From assembly GCA_018669005.1 (NCBI GenBank), contig JABJAL010000097.1, positions 44,415 through 108,414 of the forward strand: a stretch of 64,000 bases of DNA, written 5' to 3'. This document shows positions 43,451-51,684 of the stretch, piece after piece. How positions within the stretch are numbered: position 1 is the first letter of the stretch; the number at the start of each line of letters is the position of its first letter. The stretch comes from Nitrospinaceae bacterium. Lineage in GTDB: Bacteria; UBA8248. Both the position numbers and the translations under genes were made by a program. The notes beneath the pieces were generated by a model. It saw only the letters and a program-made list of their open reading frames with translations, was not told the origin of the DNA and did not search any database.

Positions 43451-45165
43451 CTGTTGATCCACTCTATGAGCGAGTCTGTTTCGCGCATGTCCACTCTCTT
43501 GAGAGCATCGTGCGGGCAGGCTCGCTCACAGGCAGGGCCGCCAAGCTGATCAACACATAGATCACACTTCGTAGCCTTCTCGACGGGAACGTTCGTGCTC
43601 TGGGCCAAGATCAGATCCCCTCGTCCATCTCGAATGGAAACCATACGAATATTGTCGTAAGGACAACTGTTCGCACATGTAGCACAGCCAATACACGTCA
43701 CGTCGTTGATAACCACTTGTCCCTTATGGGATTCGCGATGAATGGCGCCAGTTGGGCAACCGATCATGCAGACCGGATCGACGCAGTGCATGCAGGCGTT
43801 CGCGACGATGTAGTTTTGAAATCGTTTTCCATGGCGAACAAAGCGAGCATTGTTGTCGTGGGCACTCGAGCAGGCACGTACACAATCATCACAGCGCGTG
43901 CAACGATCAGTGTCTATAATCATCGCCGCCGTGCCGTTTATGTAGCGATTGTCCACCAAAAATTCCATGATACCGGTGGCTATCTCCTGGCCCGAGCGCT
44001 CCTCCTTCCAGGCAGATTGTGCAAATCCACGGGGGACTATTCTCGATGGAACCATATGCTCAGGATAATGAGGAAGGACATACTTTTCGATTATTGAGGT
44101 CGGCACCCGGAGGATATCAATATAGCCTAGGGCGCGAAGGCTGCTCTGCAGGTTGACCTTCTCCTCGAACCGGTAGTTATGGGAAATCTCGCCAAACCCA
44201 AACACCCCACCCCGCCCAAGATAGCCAATTGTCCGCTGGCCAAAATCCACCCTTTCGGTGACATGGGCAAACCCGGCGCGGATCATGATCAGACCGTCGG
44301 CATAATTTCCCTCCTCAGCGATGAGGGGCTCCATAGCATAACGATCAGTCGCCGACTGGTTCGCTATTTTCTTATAGCTCGCGTGCCAGTCAAACTCTCC
44401 GTAGGTCTCAAACAAGGTATGCTCGGCGACGATATCGATTTCCTCCTCGCTCAGATTACTGAACGCAGGCGTCGCCATGAGATGAACCATGAGGCTCCTT
44501 TCGCGGTAGAGTCGGTCAACATAATTTCGGATATCCTCCGCCCTTCGGCGAATATCGCGAAGCCCCTGCCAGCGAATTTCAAGCAGAATGCAATCGCCTT
44601 GGGCGATAACTGTGGCCGTCCGGGGTGTTCTACCCAGTGCGGCAATTTCGCCGAACATGGTCCCCTCCTCAAGAACAACCGTTTGATGCCTATCAAGGAG
44701 GGAGGGCACGTCCTGAAGAAAGACCCGGGCCTTCGTCCCCTCACCCTCAATATTGGCGCCCAGGGATTTTCCGTACTTTGATATGTCGCGAAATTCCGCC
44801 AGAGGAGAATTAGACCAAAGCTGCCTCAAGGAGCGGAGAAATCCTTTTTGATCGGATTTCTGACGGCCAAGGGTTTCGGTCCCCAGTTCGTCGAGAAAAA
44901 CACTAACCGAGCCTTCCATGATCAAGAAGGCAGAATTTCCATAGTCCCCCTCGCGCACCACAATTTCCCCGTCCGTGTAGTGCATCACGCGGGTATCGTT
45001 CAGGATAATATCGTGGAGAGAAGTCTTCGGCGGAAACTTGGATGGATCGATCTCATCGAAAGGTGCTTTAGTCAACACCCAATCCACATCCGTAGCCGAC
45101 ATGTCGAGACCGAATGGCTCGTCCCAACGTTGCGGCCTCTCGATGGCTAAGGGTGTATCTGGCAT
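43447..45165 (-). CDS. Cyclic-nucleotide-binding domain protein fused to multi-[4Fe-4S] ferredoxin domain
   Basis: 572 residues, soluble. Two cNMP-binding-like domains (about 40-225: MHYTDGEIVVREGDYGNSAF and EEGTMFGEIAALGRTPRTAT; about 240-385: EGNYADGLIMIRAGFAHV and GRGGVFGFGEISHNYRF), then a ferredoxin part with cysteine sets CTRCDDCVRACSSAH, CMHCVDPVCMIGCPTG, CIGCATCANSCPYDN and CDLCVDQLGGPACERACP, enough for four [4Fe-4S] clusters as in NrfC/HybA-type subunits. Its electron-carrier role beside a b-type membrane protein is well supported; nucleotide control of electron flow is an inference. Confidence 0.9.
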   Translation of the reverse strand: MPDTPLAIERPQRWDEPFGLDMSATDVDWVLTKAPFDEIDPSKFPPKTSLHDIILNDTRVMHYTDGEIVVREGDYGNSAFLIMEGSVSVFLDELGTETLGRQKSDQKGFLRSLRQLWSNSPLAEFRDISKYGKSLGANIEGEGTKARVFLQDVPSLLDRHQTVVLEEGTMFGEIAALGRTPRTATVIAQGDCILLEIRWQGLRDIRRRAEDIRNYVDRLYRERSLMVHLMATPAFSNLSEEEIDIVAEHTLFETYGEFDWHASYKKIANQSATDRYAMEPLIAEEGNYADGLIMIRAGFAHVTERVDFGQRTIGYLGRGGVFGFGEISHNYRFEEKVNLQSSLRALGYIDILRVPTSIIEKYVLPHYPEHMVPSRIVPRGFAQSAWKEERSGQEIATGIMEFLVDNRYINGTAAMIIDTDRCTRCDDCVRACSSAHDNNARFVRHGKRFQNYIVANACMHCVDPVCMIGCPTGAIHRESHKGQVVINDVTCIGCATCANSCPYDNIRMVSIRDGRGDLILAQSTNVPVEKATKCDLCVDQLGGPACERACPHDALKRVDMRETDSLIEWINR

Positions 45166-45199
45166 CAGTCAGCGCTTTCCAATTCAGTCATGCCCATGG

Positions 45200-46225
45200 T
45201 TATTTCGATGCCGTTCCTTGATATTTCTTGGGAATCATCGAATCCAGGGCAGCCCAATTGCCACCGTCATAGCTGGCTGCCAACTTTTGCGCCGACTTAG
45301 AAATCTTGTCGGCCGCCGCCAGAAGCGCCGCCTCGTTGTTGAGTTTGAGTTTAACGCTCGCCGCCACCGCGAGAATTTCTTTCACCTCGGGTGTGGAAAC
45401 CGCCCCGGCCACCTTTTTAAAGGTGTCCATGGCCGCCTTAGCGCGACGAGCCATCTTCACCGCATAGGTATTCTTCTTGGTCGCCTTGGCCACGCCCCGG
45501 AGGTTGTATTCAAGTTCCACCGCCTTGCCGACCATGAAAAGTACGCGCTTGCGTTTAGGGGAGGCCTCGACATTGCTTTTTTCCTGCGAGGCGACAAAGT
45601 TGTGGCGAACCTCGCCCTGCGACCAGGAGACGAGTTCGAACTTGCTGCCAGGGGTGTGGCCGCCAACATTGACGAGTTTCTCAAAAGGCACCGTATGGCA
45701 CTGGAAGCAATTCGCAGCCAGGTTGTAGATATTCATGGGCCGAATCATCCCCGCCGCATCCAGTTTGGCAATACGCGCCTTGCGGTGCTCAGCCTTTTCA
45801 GTTTTGCTCGTCGCATCCTTGCCGCCGAAGTCCTGATGGACATCAATCCAATTCTTAGCAGGCGCGTGGCACGATTCACACGAAACACCGGCAATGGGCT
45901 TGGCCCTCTTTCCTTTCATAATTGATGTGAAGTGACAGTCCATGCACAGGCTCTCGCGCTTAATCCGCTTAATACCCATTTTCTTTGCGATTGCTCTGGC
46001 TTCCTTGCGACGGGTCAACTTTCGGTAGCCCGCGAAATGTTTTGTCTTTCGCCATGACTCAACCGCCGCCTTGTGGCACTCACCACAATTCTCAGGGCCT
46101 GCGACCAGTTTGGGATCAGGTGCGGCCTCGGCTCCACCAGCCGAAACAAAAACCATCCCCATGACAAAAACGACAGAGAGTAAAATCCATCCACTCCTCG
46201 CAAAAACCTTAATTTTCGAATTCAT
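45200..46225 (-). CDS. Tetrahaem cytochrome c (c554-like)
   Basis: 341 residues with a Sec signal (LLSVVFVMGMVFVSAGGAEA, cleavage near 35). Four CxxCH sites lie in the first half: CGECH in ENCGECHKAAVESWRKTKHF, CMDCH, CESCH in GVSCESCHAPAKNWIDVHQD, and CFQCH, the spacing and CGECH...WxxxxH pattern of the cytochrome c554 family. The second half is Lys/Ala-rich, helical and haem-free. It is a periplasmic electron carrier, 34 nt upstream of the cNMP/ferredoxin gene in transcription order. Confidence 0.9.
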   Translation of the reverse strand: MNSKIKVFARSGWILLSVVFVMGMVFVSAGGAEAAPDPKLVAGPENCGECHKAAVESWRKTKHFAGYRKLTRRKEARAIAKKMGIKRIKRESLCMDCHFTSIMKGKRAKPIAGVSCESCHAPAKNWIDVHQDFGGKDATSKTEKAEHRKARIAKLDAAGMIRPMNIYNLAANCFQCHTVPFEKLVNVGGHTPGSKFELVSWSQGEVRHNFVASQEKSNVEASPKRKRVLFMVGKAVELEYNLRGVAKATKKNTYAVKMARRAKAAMDTFKKVAGAVSTPEVKEILAVAASVKLKLNNEAALLAAADKISKSAQKLAASYDGGNWAALDSMIPKKYQGTASK

Positions 46226-46353
46226 TAGACGACCCTTCCAGCTTTAAAATCCAGCGTTAACTATCAACGTTAAAAGAAAGTTTCGAGCAATTCACTAGTC
46301 AGTCAAAAAAAACTCAAGGCAGCACGTAATTCGTAGAATCGCCGCCGCTTCAC

Positions 46354-47637
46354 TCAAGCATCAAGCGTCAAATTACTCTTGGGCGCCGCAATACAGGCCA
46401 GACAGGAGCCCGCCTCGGGCGGGGAGCCGGGTTCCTGAATGTATGCCACCTCTCCCGATTTGACCGCCGTAACACATGTTCCACAATTTCCCGCCCGGCA
46501 GCCCGAATCAATGTGGACGCCATTGTTCAGCGCGAAATCGAGAAGCGACCCGACATCGGGATCCCACAGCATGGTTTTGCCGCTTTTCGCAAATATCACC
46601 GATAGCTGGGGTGCGGGTTTTTTTGCTTCTTCCTTGGATACGACCAGCGGCTTTTTCACGCTTGCGGGCCCAAATGCCTCGAAATGGACACTCGAATCAG
46701 GTACACCCCAGGCCTTGAGCCCCTCAGTAAGCGATTGCATCATCGGTGGCGGCCCGCAAATGTAGAAATCAAAATTATTCGATGGCAAAACGCGCTTAAA
46801 CAACTCGACGCCAACCCGCTCGCCATGCTGATAATCCTTGCTCTCAACATCCTTTTCGGTCGGATCCGAGTAGCAAACATGGAGTCGGATATTTTCATGC
46901 TCAATGGCAAGTGCTTCGAGATGCTCCTTAAAAACATGATCATCTTGATTGCGCACCCCGAGGAAGAACCATACTTCCCGCTTCAAGCCCGATTCTGCTA
47001 TGGCGTTCACCATGCTGAGCATGGGGGTGATACCTATACCACCCCCAACGAGAACCACCGGATTGGCGCCGGTAGTATTCAAGAAAAAACCACCCGCAGG
47101 TGCTTTGACATCAAGAATATCGCCTTCAATGAGTTCCTCGTGGAAAAAGCTGGAAGCGATTCCCGGCGGCACCTCCGGTTTATCTCTAGGCGGCGGGACC
47201 TTCTTGATGGAAACCCTATAATAATCTGTGTGACCAGGGCTGTCGGAGAGTGAATAACAGCGGACAACTTCTTTTTCGGAGTCGCGGGCCTTCCCCTTGA
47301 AATGAAGATTAAAAGTTACGAACTGTCCAGGCTTGAATGAGGGGAGTGGTTTACCGTCGTGTGGAGTCAGGTAGAACGAGCAAACACCGCCACCCTCGGC
47401 CACCTTGCGGTGAACGCTGAATTTGCGGTAACCGGGCCAAGAGTGCTCCGTAGATTCGACTTCCCTGTAAATTCCCTTGGCAAGGTCCACCTTACTCATC
47501 AAAAGCTCAAGAGCAAGATTTTGCTGTGCGCTCGTTTGGGCGTAGCGGCGTATCGATGATATCGCAAGAAGCACAGCCTGCACCGCAATAGCAGCCACGA
47601 TAACCGCTCCAGCAGTCTGATAGATTCCCGAAATCAT
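46354..47637 (-). CDS. Membrane-anchored NAD(P)H flavoprotein with 2Fe-2S ferredoxin domain
   Basis: About 427 residues from the ATG at 47637 (GGAGG 10 nt upstream). One N-terminal helix (AGAVIVAAIAVQAVLLAIS) followed by Arg residues places the body in the cytoplasm. FAD domain: RCYSLSDSP; NAD domain: VVLVGGGIGITPMLSMV and FYICGPPPMMQSL; C-terminal plant-type 2Fe-2S site: SGCRAGNCGTCVTAVKSGEV with the last ligand in GSCLACIA. The order resembles NqrF and Hcr/Hmp-type reductases. It would feed NAD(P)H electrons into the cluster's cytochromes. Confidence 0.9.
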   Translation of the reverse strand: MISGIYQTAGAVIVAAIAVQAVLLAISSIRRYAQTSAQQNLALELLMSKVDLAKGIYREVESTEHSWPGYRKFSVHRKVAEGGGVCSFYLTPHDGKPLPSFKPGQFVTFNLHFKGKARDSEKEVVRCYSLSDSPGHTDYYRVSIKKVPPPRDKPEVPPGIASSFFHEELIEGDILDVKAPAGGFFLNTTGANPVVLVGGGIGITPMLSMVNAIAESGLKREVWFFLGVRNQDDHVFKEHLEALAIEHENIRLHVCYSDPTEKDVESKDYQHGERVGVELFKRVLPSNNFDFYICGPPPMMQSLTEGLKAWGVPDSSVHFEAFGPASVKKPLVVSKEEAKKPAPQLSVIFAKSGKTMLWDPDVGSLLDFALNNGVHIDSGCRAGNCGTCVTAVKSGEVAYIQEPGSPPEAGSCLACIAAPKSNLTLDA

Positions 47638-47747
47638 TCGCTCATCCCCTCCGGATTCACTTTTCGCCACTCCCTAAACATCTGAGCAGCCTGCCACTGC
47701 AATTTCCTTTGATAGTGTGCTTTCATGAAAGGGTCGGTAGTTTTTTT

Positions 47748-49184
47748 TTAAAACTGGTACAGAATTTCTGTTCTCAAGCCCACGCCATTATCACGCTTTT
47801 CCTGGATGGAATAAAAACCATCCACCTGCCACTGGATCCTGCGTCCAAAACGCTGCTGATACTGAAAGCCAGCGGCATAGTCGCTGTTCTTGGTCCTCTC
47901 GTTGCTGGTATCCCGGCGGCCCGCCACTTCAAGGGTGAGGTTCTTGCTGTGGTGATCCCAGAACGCCTGATACCCGAGGGCAGCACCCACAACTTCCTCA
48001 GCCGCGCCACTGAGCTCAGAGAGATAGTTCCCCAGGCTCGCCGAGGCAAAGAGAATGCCGAAAGTCGCCAGGGGACCACCCACAACCGGCTCGCGGCTAA
48101 CTTGCGTGTAATTGTCAATTGCCCAGAAAGGGTTGAAGTAAATGTTGTCGTCAGATCCGTGCGGGGTGATATTGAACTCACCCGAAATCAGAACACCCGT
48201 CCCAACGCCCGAGGTTTCCTTATCCTGGGCAATGGAGCCGTTCACCCGTAAGGTCGTGTGCAAAAGACCGACGGGACGCTCCGCCGACACACCATAGTGG
48301 AATGAGCCGCTGCTACCCTGGCCGCTGTCCTTAACCCAGGCGCCGTCCACATCCCACCGGACCTTGGGCGTATCTGCAGCGAGGAACAGACCCACCATCT
48401 GGGCCCTGGGGTCGGGCCGGTTTGTGTCGAGCTCGCCCCAGCCGTAAATAGCTGTGACACGAAGATTCGACACACCCGGCATGTGGAGATTATTCCGGAC
48501 GATACCAACCGAATCAACGATGTCGTTTATCATGATGCCGTCTTGGAAGTTAAGCTGCTGTCGCCCGACCGAAAAACCGTAATCGAGCGGGGTCATACCC
48601 TCAGGGTCAAGATTAGAAAAAATACTTCCCAGGTCGCCTTCAAAAAACAAGGTACGGATACGAGCGTTGGTCTCGTCGCTGAATTCGTTCTCAGGGCTCC
48701 ACCCGTATCGGGAGAATTCTGTAAATTTATTCCTGTCCAGTGGCCGAAGACCGACAATAAGTTTCTCGGTTCCCGACAACTGAAGGTTGGCGTAGAGATC
48801 AAAGCGATTTGCCCACTCTGTCGTTCCCGGAGCAACCCCGTTGTCGTATGACTGGACAGCAGATCGAAGCGTTCCGAAAACCCACAATCGCGGCTGAACA
48901 ACCCAGCCAGTACCTAGTTCGAATCCCGGATCGAGATTCCCTTGATGTAGAAAAGGGTCGCCAAGCTCAAGAAGCAGAGGCGGCCGCTCGGGCACCCCTC
49001 CGTTGAATACATCGAAAAATTTCGTAGGCTTATCTGAAAGACGACTATTTCCAGTCGAATCACCCAGATGCAGTTTCTTGGCCTTGGCCGCTTGGGCAGC
49101 ACCGGAAAATACTACCGCCAGAAAAAACGCAGCACCTGCCGCTATAGCGAGCAGGCGAGACAAGCCACGATGATAATTCCACAT
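47748..49184 (-). CDS. Outer-membrane beta-barrel (porin-like) protein
   Basis: About 478 residues. The start at 49184 has GGAGGGG 10 nt upstream. A Sec signal (LLAIAAGAAFFLAVVFSGAAQA) is followed by alternating polar/aromatic strands such as ELGTGWVVQPRLWVFGTLRS and NRFDLYANLQLSGTEKLIVG. The C-terminus GLRTEILYQF ends in Phe, the BAM recognition signature. It sits between the pentahaem and flavoprotein genes of the cytochrome set, so it may form the outer-membrane part of the system or admit its substrate. I cannot tie it to the MtrB family. Confidence 0.82.
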   Translation of the reverse strand: MWNYHRGLSRLLAIAAGAAFFLAVVFSGAAQAAKAKKLHLGDSTGNSRLSDKPTKFFDVFNGGVPERPPLLLELGDPFLHQGNLDPGFELGTGWVVQPRLWVFGTLRSAVQSYDNGVAPGTTEWANRFDLYANLQLSGTEKLIVGLRPLDRNKFTEFSRYGWSPENEFSDETNARIRTLFFEGDLGSIFSNLDPEGMTPLDYGFSVGRQQLNFQDGIMINDIVDSVGIVRNNLHMPGVSNLRVTAIYGWGELDTNRPDPRAQMVGLFLAADTPKVRWDVDGAWVKDSGQGSSGSFHYGVSAERPVGLLHTTLRVNGSIAQDKETSGVGTGVLISGEFNITPHGSDDNIYFNPFWAIDNYTQVSREPVVGGPLATFGILFASASLGNYLSELSGAAEEVVGAALGYQAFWDHHSKNLTLEVAGRRDTSNERTKNSDYAAGFQYQQRFGRRIQWQVDGFYSIQEKRDNGVGLRTEILYQF

Positions 49185-49259
49185 TATAAAAAATCCCCTC
49201 CGGTCCATCTTCATCTGAAAATTAATACCCAGGCCATGTTTTCTTGCAAAAGAGTAAAC

Positions 49260-51179
49260 CTATTTACCAACGTTGATAGTCACATTTTTCTCGTAGAGAA
49301 CTTCATGCCCCGAGGCTACCGCATCGGCGATTTCACGCGCGCTCATGTTGTAGTCAAACCCAACGCTCTGCACCGCAGCAATCAGGTTCACTGGCGCCGG
49401 GGCAACTTTAAGCTGAATATTGACCTGATACGGGCCTTTGCCGGTGAGCATATCCGAATCTATTTCGTATTCGGCCCATCGGTGCCCGAGGGCTTCGATG
49501 CCTTTACGATGATTGCGCTCCGTCGTGGGCTCTCCGGTCAGAATCAGGGACTGGACCGTTGGGCGCACAATCGGGAGTGACGTGACCGTGTACGGGATTG
49601 GAATCACCTGAAGACGCTCACCGCCTCGCACGTTTATGTGAACAAATTTCGACTGCAGGTTGAAAAGCTGCTTATCCAACGGCAGGTCGCCGTTGTGCAC
49701 ATAGGCAGACTCTTGATCGCGAAGATCACCGTTGGGGTCCGGATCGCCTGAGCGGAAGATGACCTTGCCGCTCTGATCCTTGACCGTGACGTGCAGCCAG
49801 ACCAGGCGCTCGCCAGAGAAGCCGGTGGGCGTGTTATGCCCGTCCGTTTTGTTCTTCACCTTCACCTTAAAGCTGATGCCGCTTTTGTCCGACTGAGTGA
49901 CCTTGATGTCCTCGAGACCGTAGCCATTTCGATAAACCTCAAGACGCTTTGAGCGCGCCCATTTAAGTTTTTTAAATTGCTCGTCCAAGATTTCGCGTGC
50001 GTCAAACCTGTCGTCAACCGATTCCCAGCGCTTGGGAAATTTGTATCCCTTGGGAATATTGTCCTCGAATTTATCGCTACCCCATCCGGCCTTGTAATCG
50101 TACTTCAGCCATTCCGCCAGGGTAGCCATTTTCTGAGCTTCGATGTTGTGCGGAAAAATCCCCGGGTGAATGGCCGAATAGTCGGGGCCAGCGAAAAAAT
50201 GATTGGTAATTTTTCTCTTTACAGTCGGCACGCCACCTACAACTGCGGCCGGGCCCTGCTCATAGCCTGAGGGGATACCCTGCACCTTTCCCATGTGGCA
50301 GTCCTGACAGGTGACACCCCGGGCGGCGGCTGGCGAGGTACGGTACTCGCTGTAGGCCTCCTCAAGCCGGAAGCCGTTGAACAGCGTAACGTCGTGGCAT
50401 GTCCCACAAAACGCAGGTGACGAAATTGTCTTAAACTGCTTAGCCTCGACATGAATTTTACGGCCAGGTTTGTCCGCTTCGGTGACGACTCGGTACTTGT
50501 CCGTATTTTTCAAGACACGCTTGAGTTCCTTGTCACCCGAGGGACCGTATACGGGCTGAAGCAAATCGCCTTCCACCAGCGCGAGTCGACCACTCACCTT
50601 GCCAAAGGGCAAATTAATTCGATGGCAAACCACACACGTTATCCCCTCGCGAGAAGTGGGATGGCGTTTAAGATTCGATATCGAAGGCGATTCGTTGAGG
50701 TTTGCACCAACCTGGCTGTGGCAGCGCAGACAAAAATCTCCCATGCTCCCGCTCGTCCGGGCGTTCAGGAAATTATTGATCGCCATGTAAAGGGGGCTAA
50801 GCTGGGCGTAGGAATGCTGCGAAACCGACCACTCACGATAGTGCTTGGGATGGCACGTTCCGCATGTCGAGGCCGATGGATAGCGACTCTCGGCAAAAAG
50901 TGCTTCGTGCGCCGCCTTGGCCGTATCTTCAATCTTTTCATTTTTTTTCTTCGGCTTCGCTTTATCTTTCTCAGGCTCGCCGGAGAGAAGGTCATCATCA
51001 CCGCTCTTGCCTTTGGTTATTTGTTGGACCACTTGCTGAAACTCGTGCAGTTTCACGGCTCGGGCAGTGGGTGGCGCAGTCGTGATGCTTTTTTCTGAAC
51101 TAGCTAAAGATGTAACCGAAACGGCAACAGCAATTATTCCGGCAATCAAAATCAATTTTTGGATGGTTCCGGCGACCAT
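49260..51179 (-). CDS. Pentahaem cytochrome c, first gene of the electron-transfer cluster
   Basis: 639 residues. An N-terminal helix (LILIAGIIAVAVSVTSLA) serves as signal or anchor, followed by a charged linker rich in Lys/Asp/Glu (about 55-90). Five CxxCH sites: CGTCH (106-110), CLRCH, CVVCH, CGTCH in SPAFCGTCHDVTLFNGF, and CQDCH in GVTCQDCHMGK. The later part is haem-free with a beta-rich region (VKNKTDGHNTPTGFSGERLV). The haem segment resembles c554/multihaem family proteins. It may be the terminal periplasmic or outer-membrane-associated carrier. Confidence 0.88.
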   Translation of the reverse strand: MVAGTIQKLILIAGIIAVAVSVTSLASSEKSITTAPPTARAVKLHEFQQVVQQITKGKSGDDDLLSGEPEKDKAKPKKKNEKIEDTAKAAHEALFAESRYPSASTCGTCHPKHYREWSVSQHSYAQLSPLYMAINNFLNARTSGSMGDFCLRCHSQVGANLNESPSISNLKRHPTSREGITCVVCHRINLPFGKVSGRLALVEGDLLQPVYGPSGDKELKRVLKNTDKYRVVTEADKPGRKIHVEAKQFKTISSPAFCGTCHDVTLFNGFRLEEAYSEYRTSPAAARGVTCQDCHMGKVQGIPSGYEQGPAAVVGGVPTVKRKITNHFFAGPDYSAIHPGIFPHNIEAQKMATLAEWLKYDYKAGWGSDKFEDNIPKGYKFPKRWESVDDRFDAREILDEQFKKLKWARSKRLEVYRNGYGLEDIKVTQSDKSGISFKVKVKNKTDGHNTPTGFSGERLVWLHVTVKDQSGKVIFRSGDPDPNGDLRDQESAYVHNGDLPLDKQLFNLQSKFVHINVRGGERLQVIPIPYTVTSLPIVRPTVQSLILTGEPTTERNHRKGIEALGHRWAEYEIDSDMLTGKGPYQVNIQLKVAPAPVNLIAAVQSVGFDYNMSAREIADAVASGHEVLYEKNVTINVGK

Positions 51180-51684
51180 TACATAGACTCCCTATTCTGC
51201 GAACTCAACAGAAAATCTTCAAATTATTCTGAATCAATAAATAAACATACCATTATTATACATACCAACAATCAGGAATTGAACAATTGTTATTACAAAA
51301 CGTGTTTTTGATTTCGAAATTAACTTTTTATCATCAACAATAGAATTCTCTAGCAAATTTTAGCAAAACGAAGAGCAAGAAAAGTTATGATTAGGTTTAA
51401 TTTTGTAAATATACTTCTTATTCATATGATTTGTACAATCCTTGAAATAGAAACTTAAAAGGACTATACGGCTCAAAATCAAGAGACTTAAAAAAAACTT
51501 AAAAGACACAAATATCTCTTTTATGCAAATACTAACATAGCAAAAAAAATATTTTTTTTAGCCTACATTTACTTTGCTTTCTTAATAAATAACCAAATAA
51601 TTATTTGAATTTGCAATGTAATTAAAAATGACAATACAGTATTATTTATCTTTGACGTGATTAACTATAAAGTGGATTTTATCG
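51180..51684. other. 505-bp AT-rich divergent promoter region
   Basis: Lies between the cytochrome cluster (leftward) and the giant sensor kinase (rightward). No gene is evident. It contains the palindromes AACAATTGTT (51282-51291) and TTTCGAAA and long A/T tracts, and must hold both promoters. No clear regulator consensus was recognised. Confidence 0.6.

Noticed and set aside
47709..48251. 180-codon plus-strand frame opposite the barrel gene
   Set aside because: It is antisense to a gene with a signal peptide and Phe terminus, and its own sequence shows no family pattern.
50451..51098. 215-codon plus-strand frame opposite the pentahaem cytochrome gene
   Set aside because: The opposite strand encodes five CxxCH sites in a coherent protein; this frame is a shadow.
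40464..51179. A classical MtrCAB or Nrf nitrite-reductase cluster
   Set aside because: The haem counts and subunit set do not match, there is no CxxCK active-site haem, and the barrel shows no sequence I can tie to MtrB.
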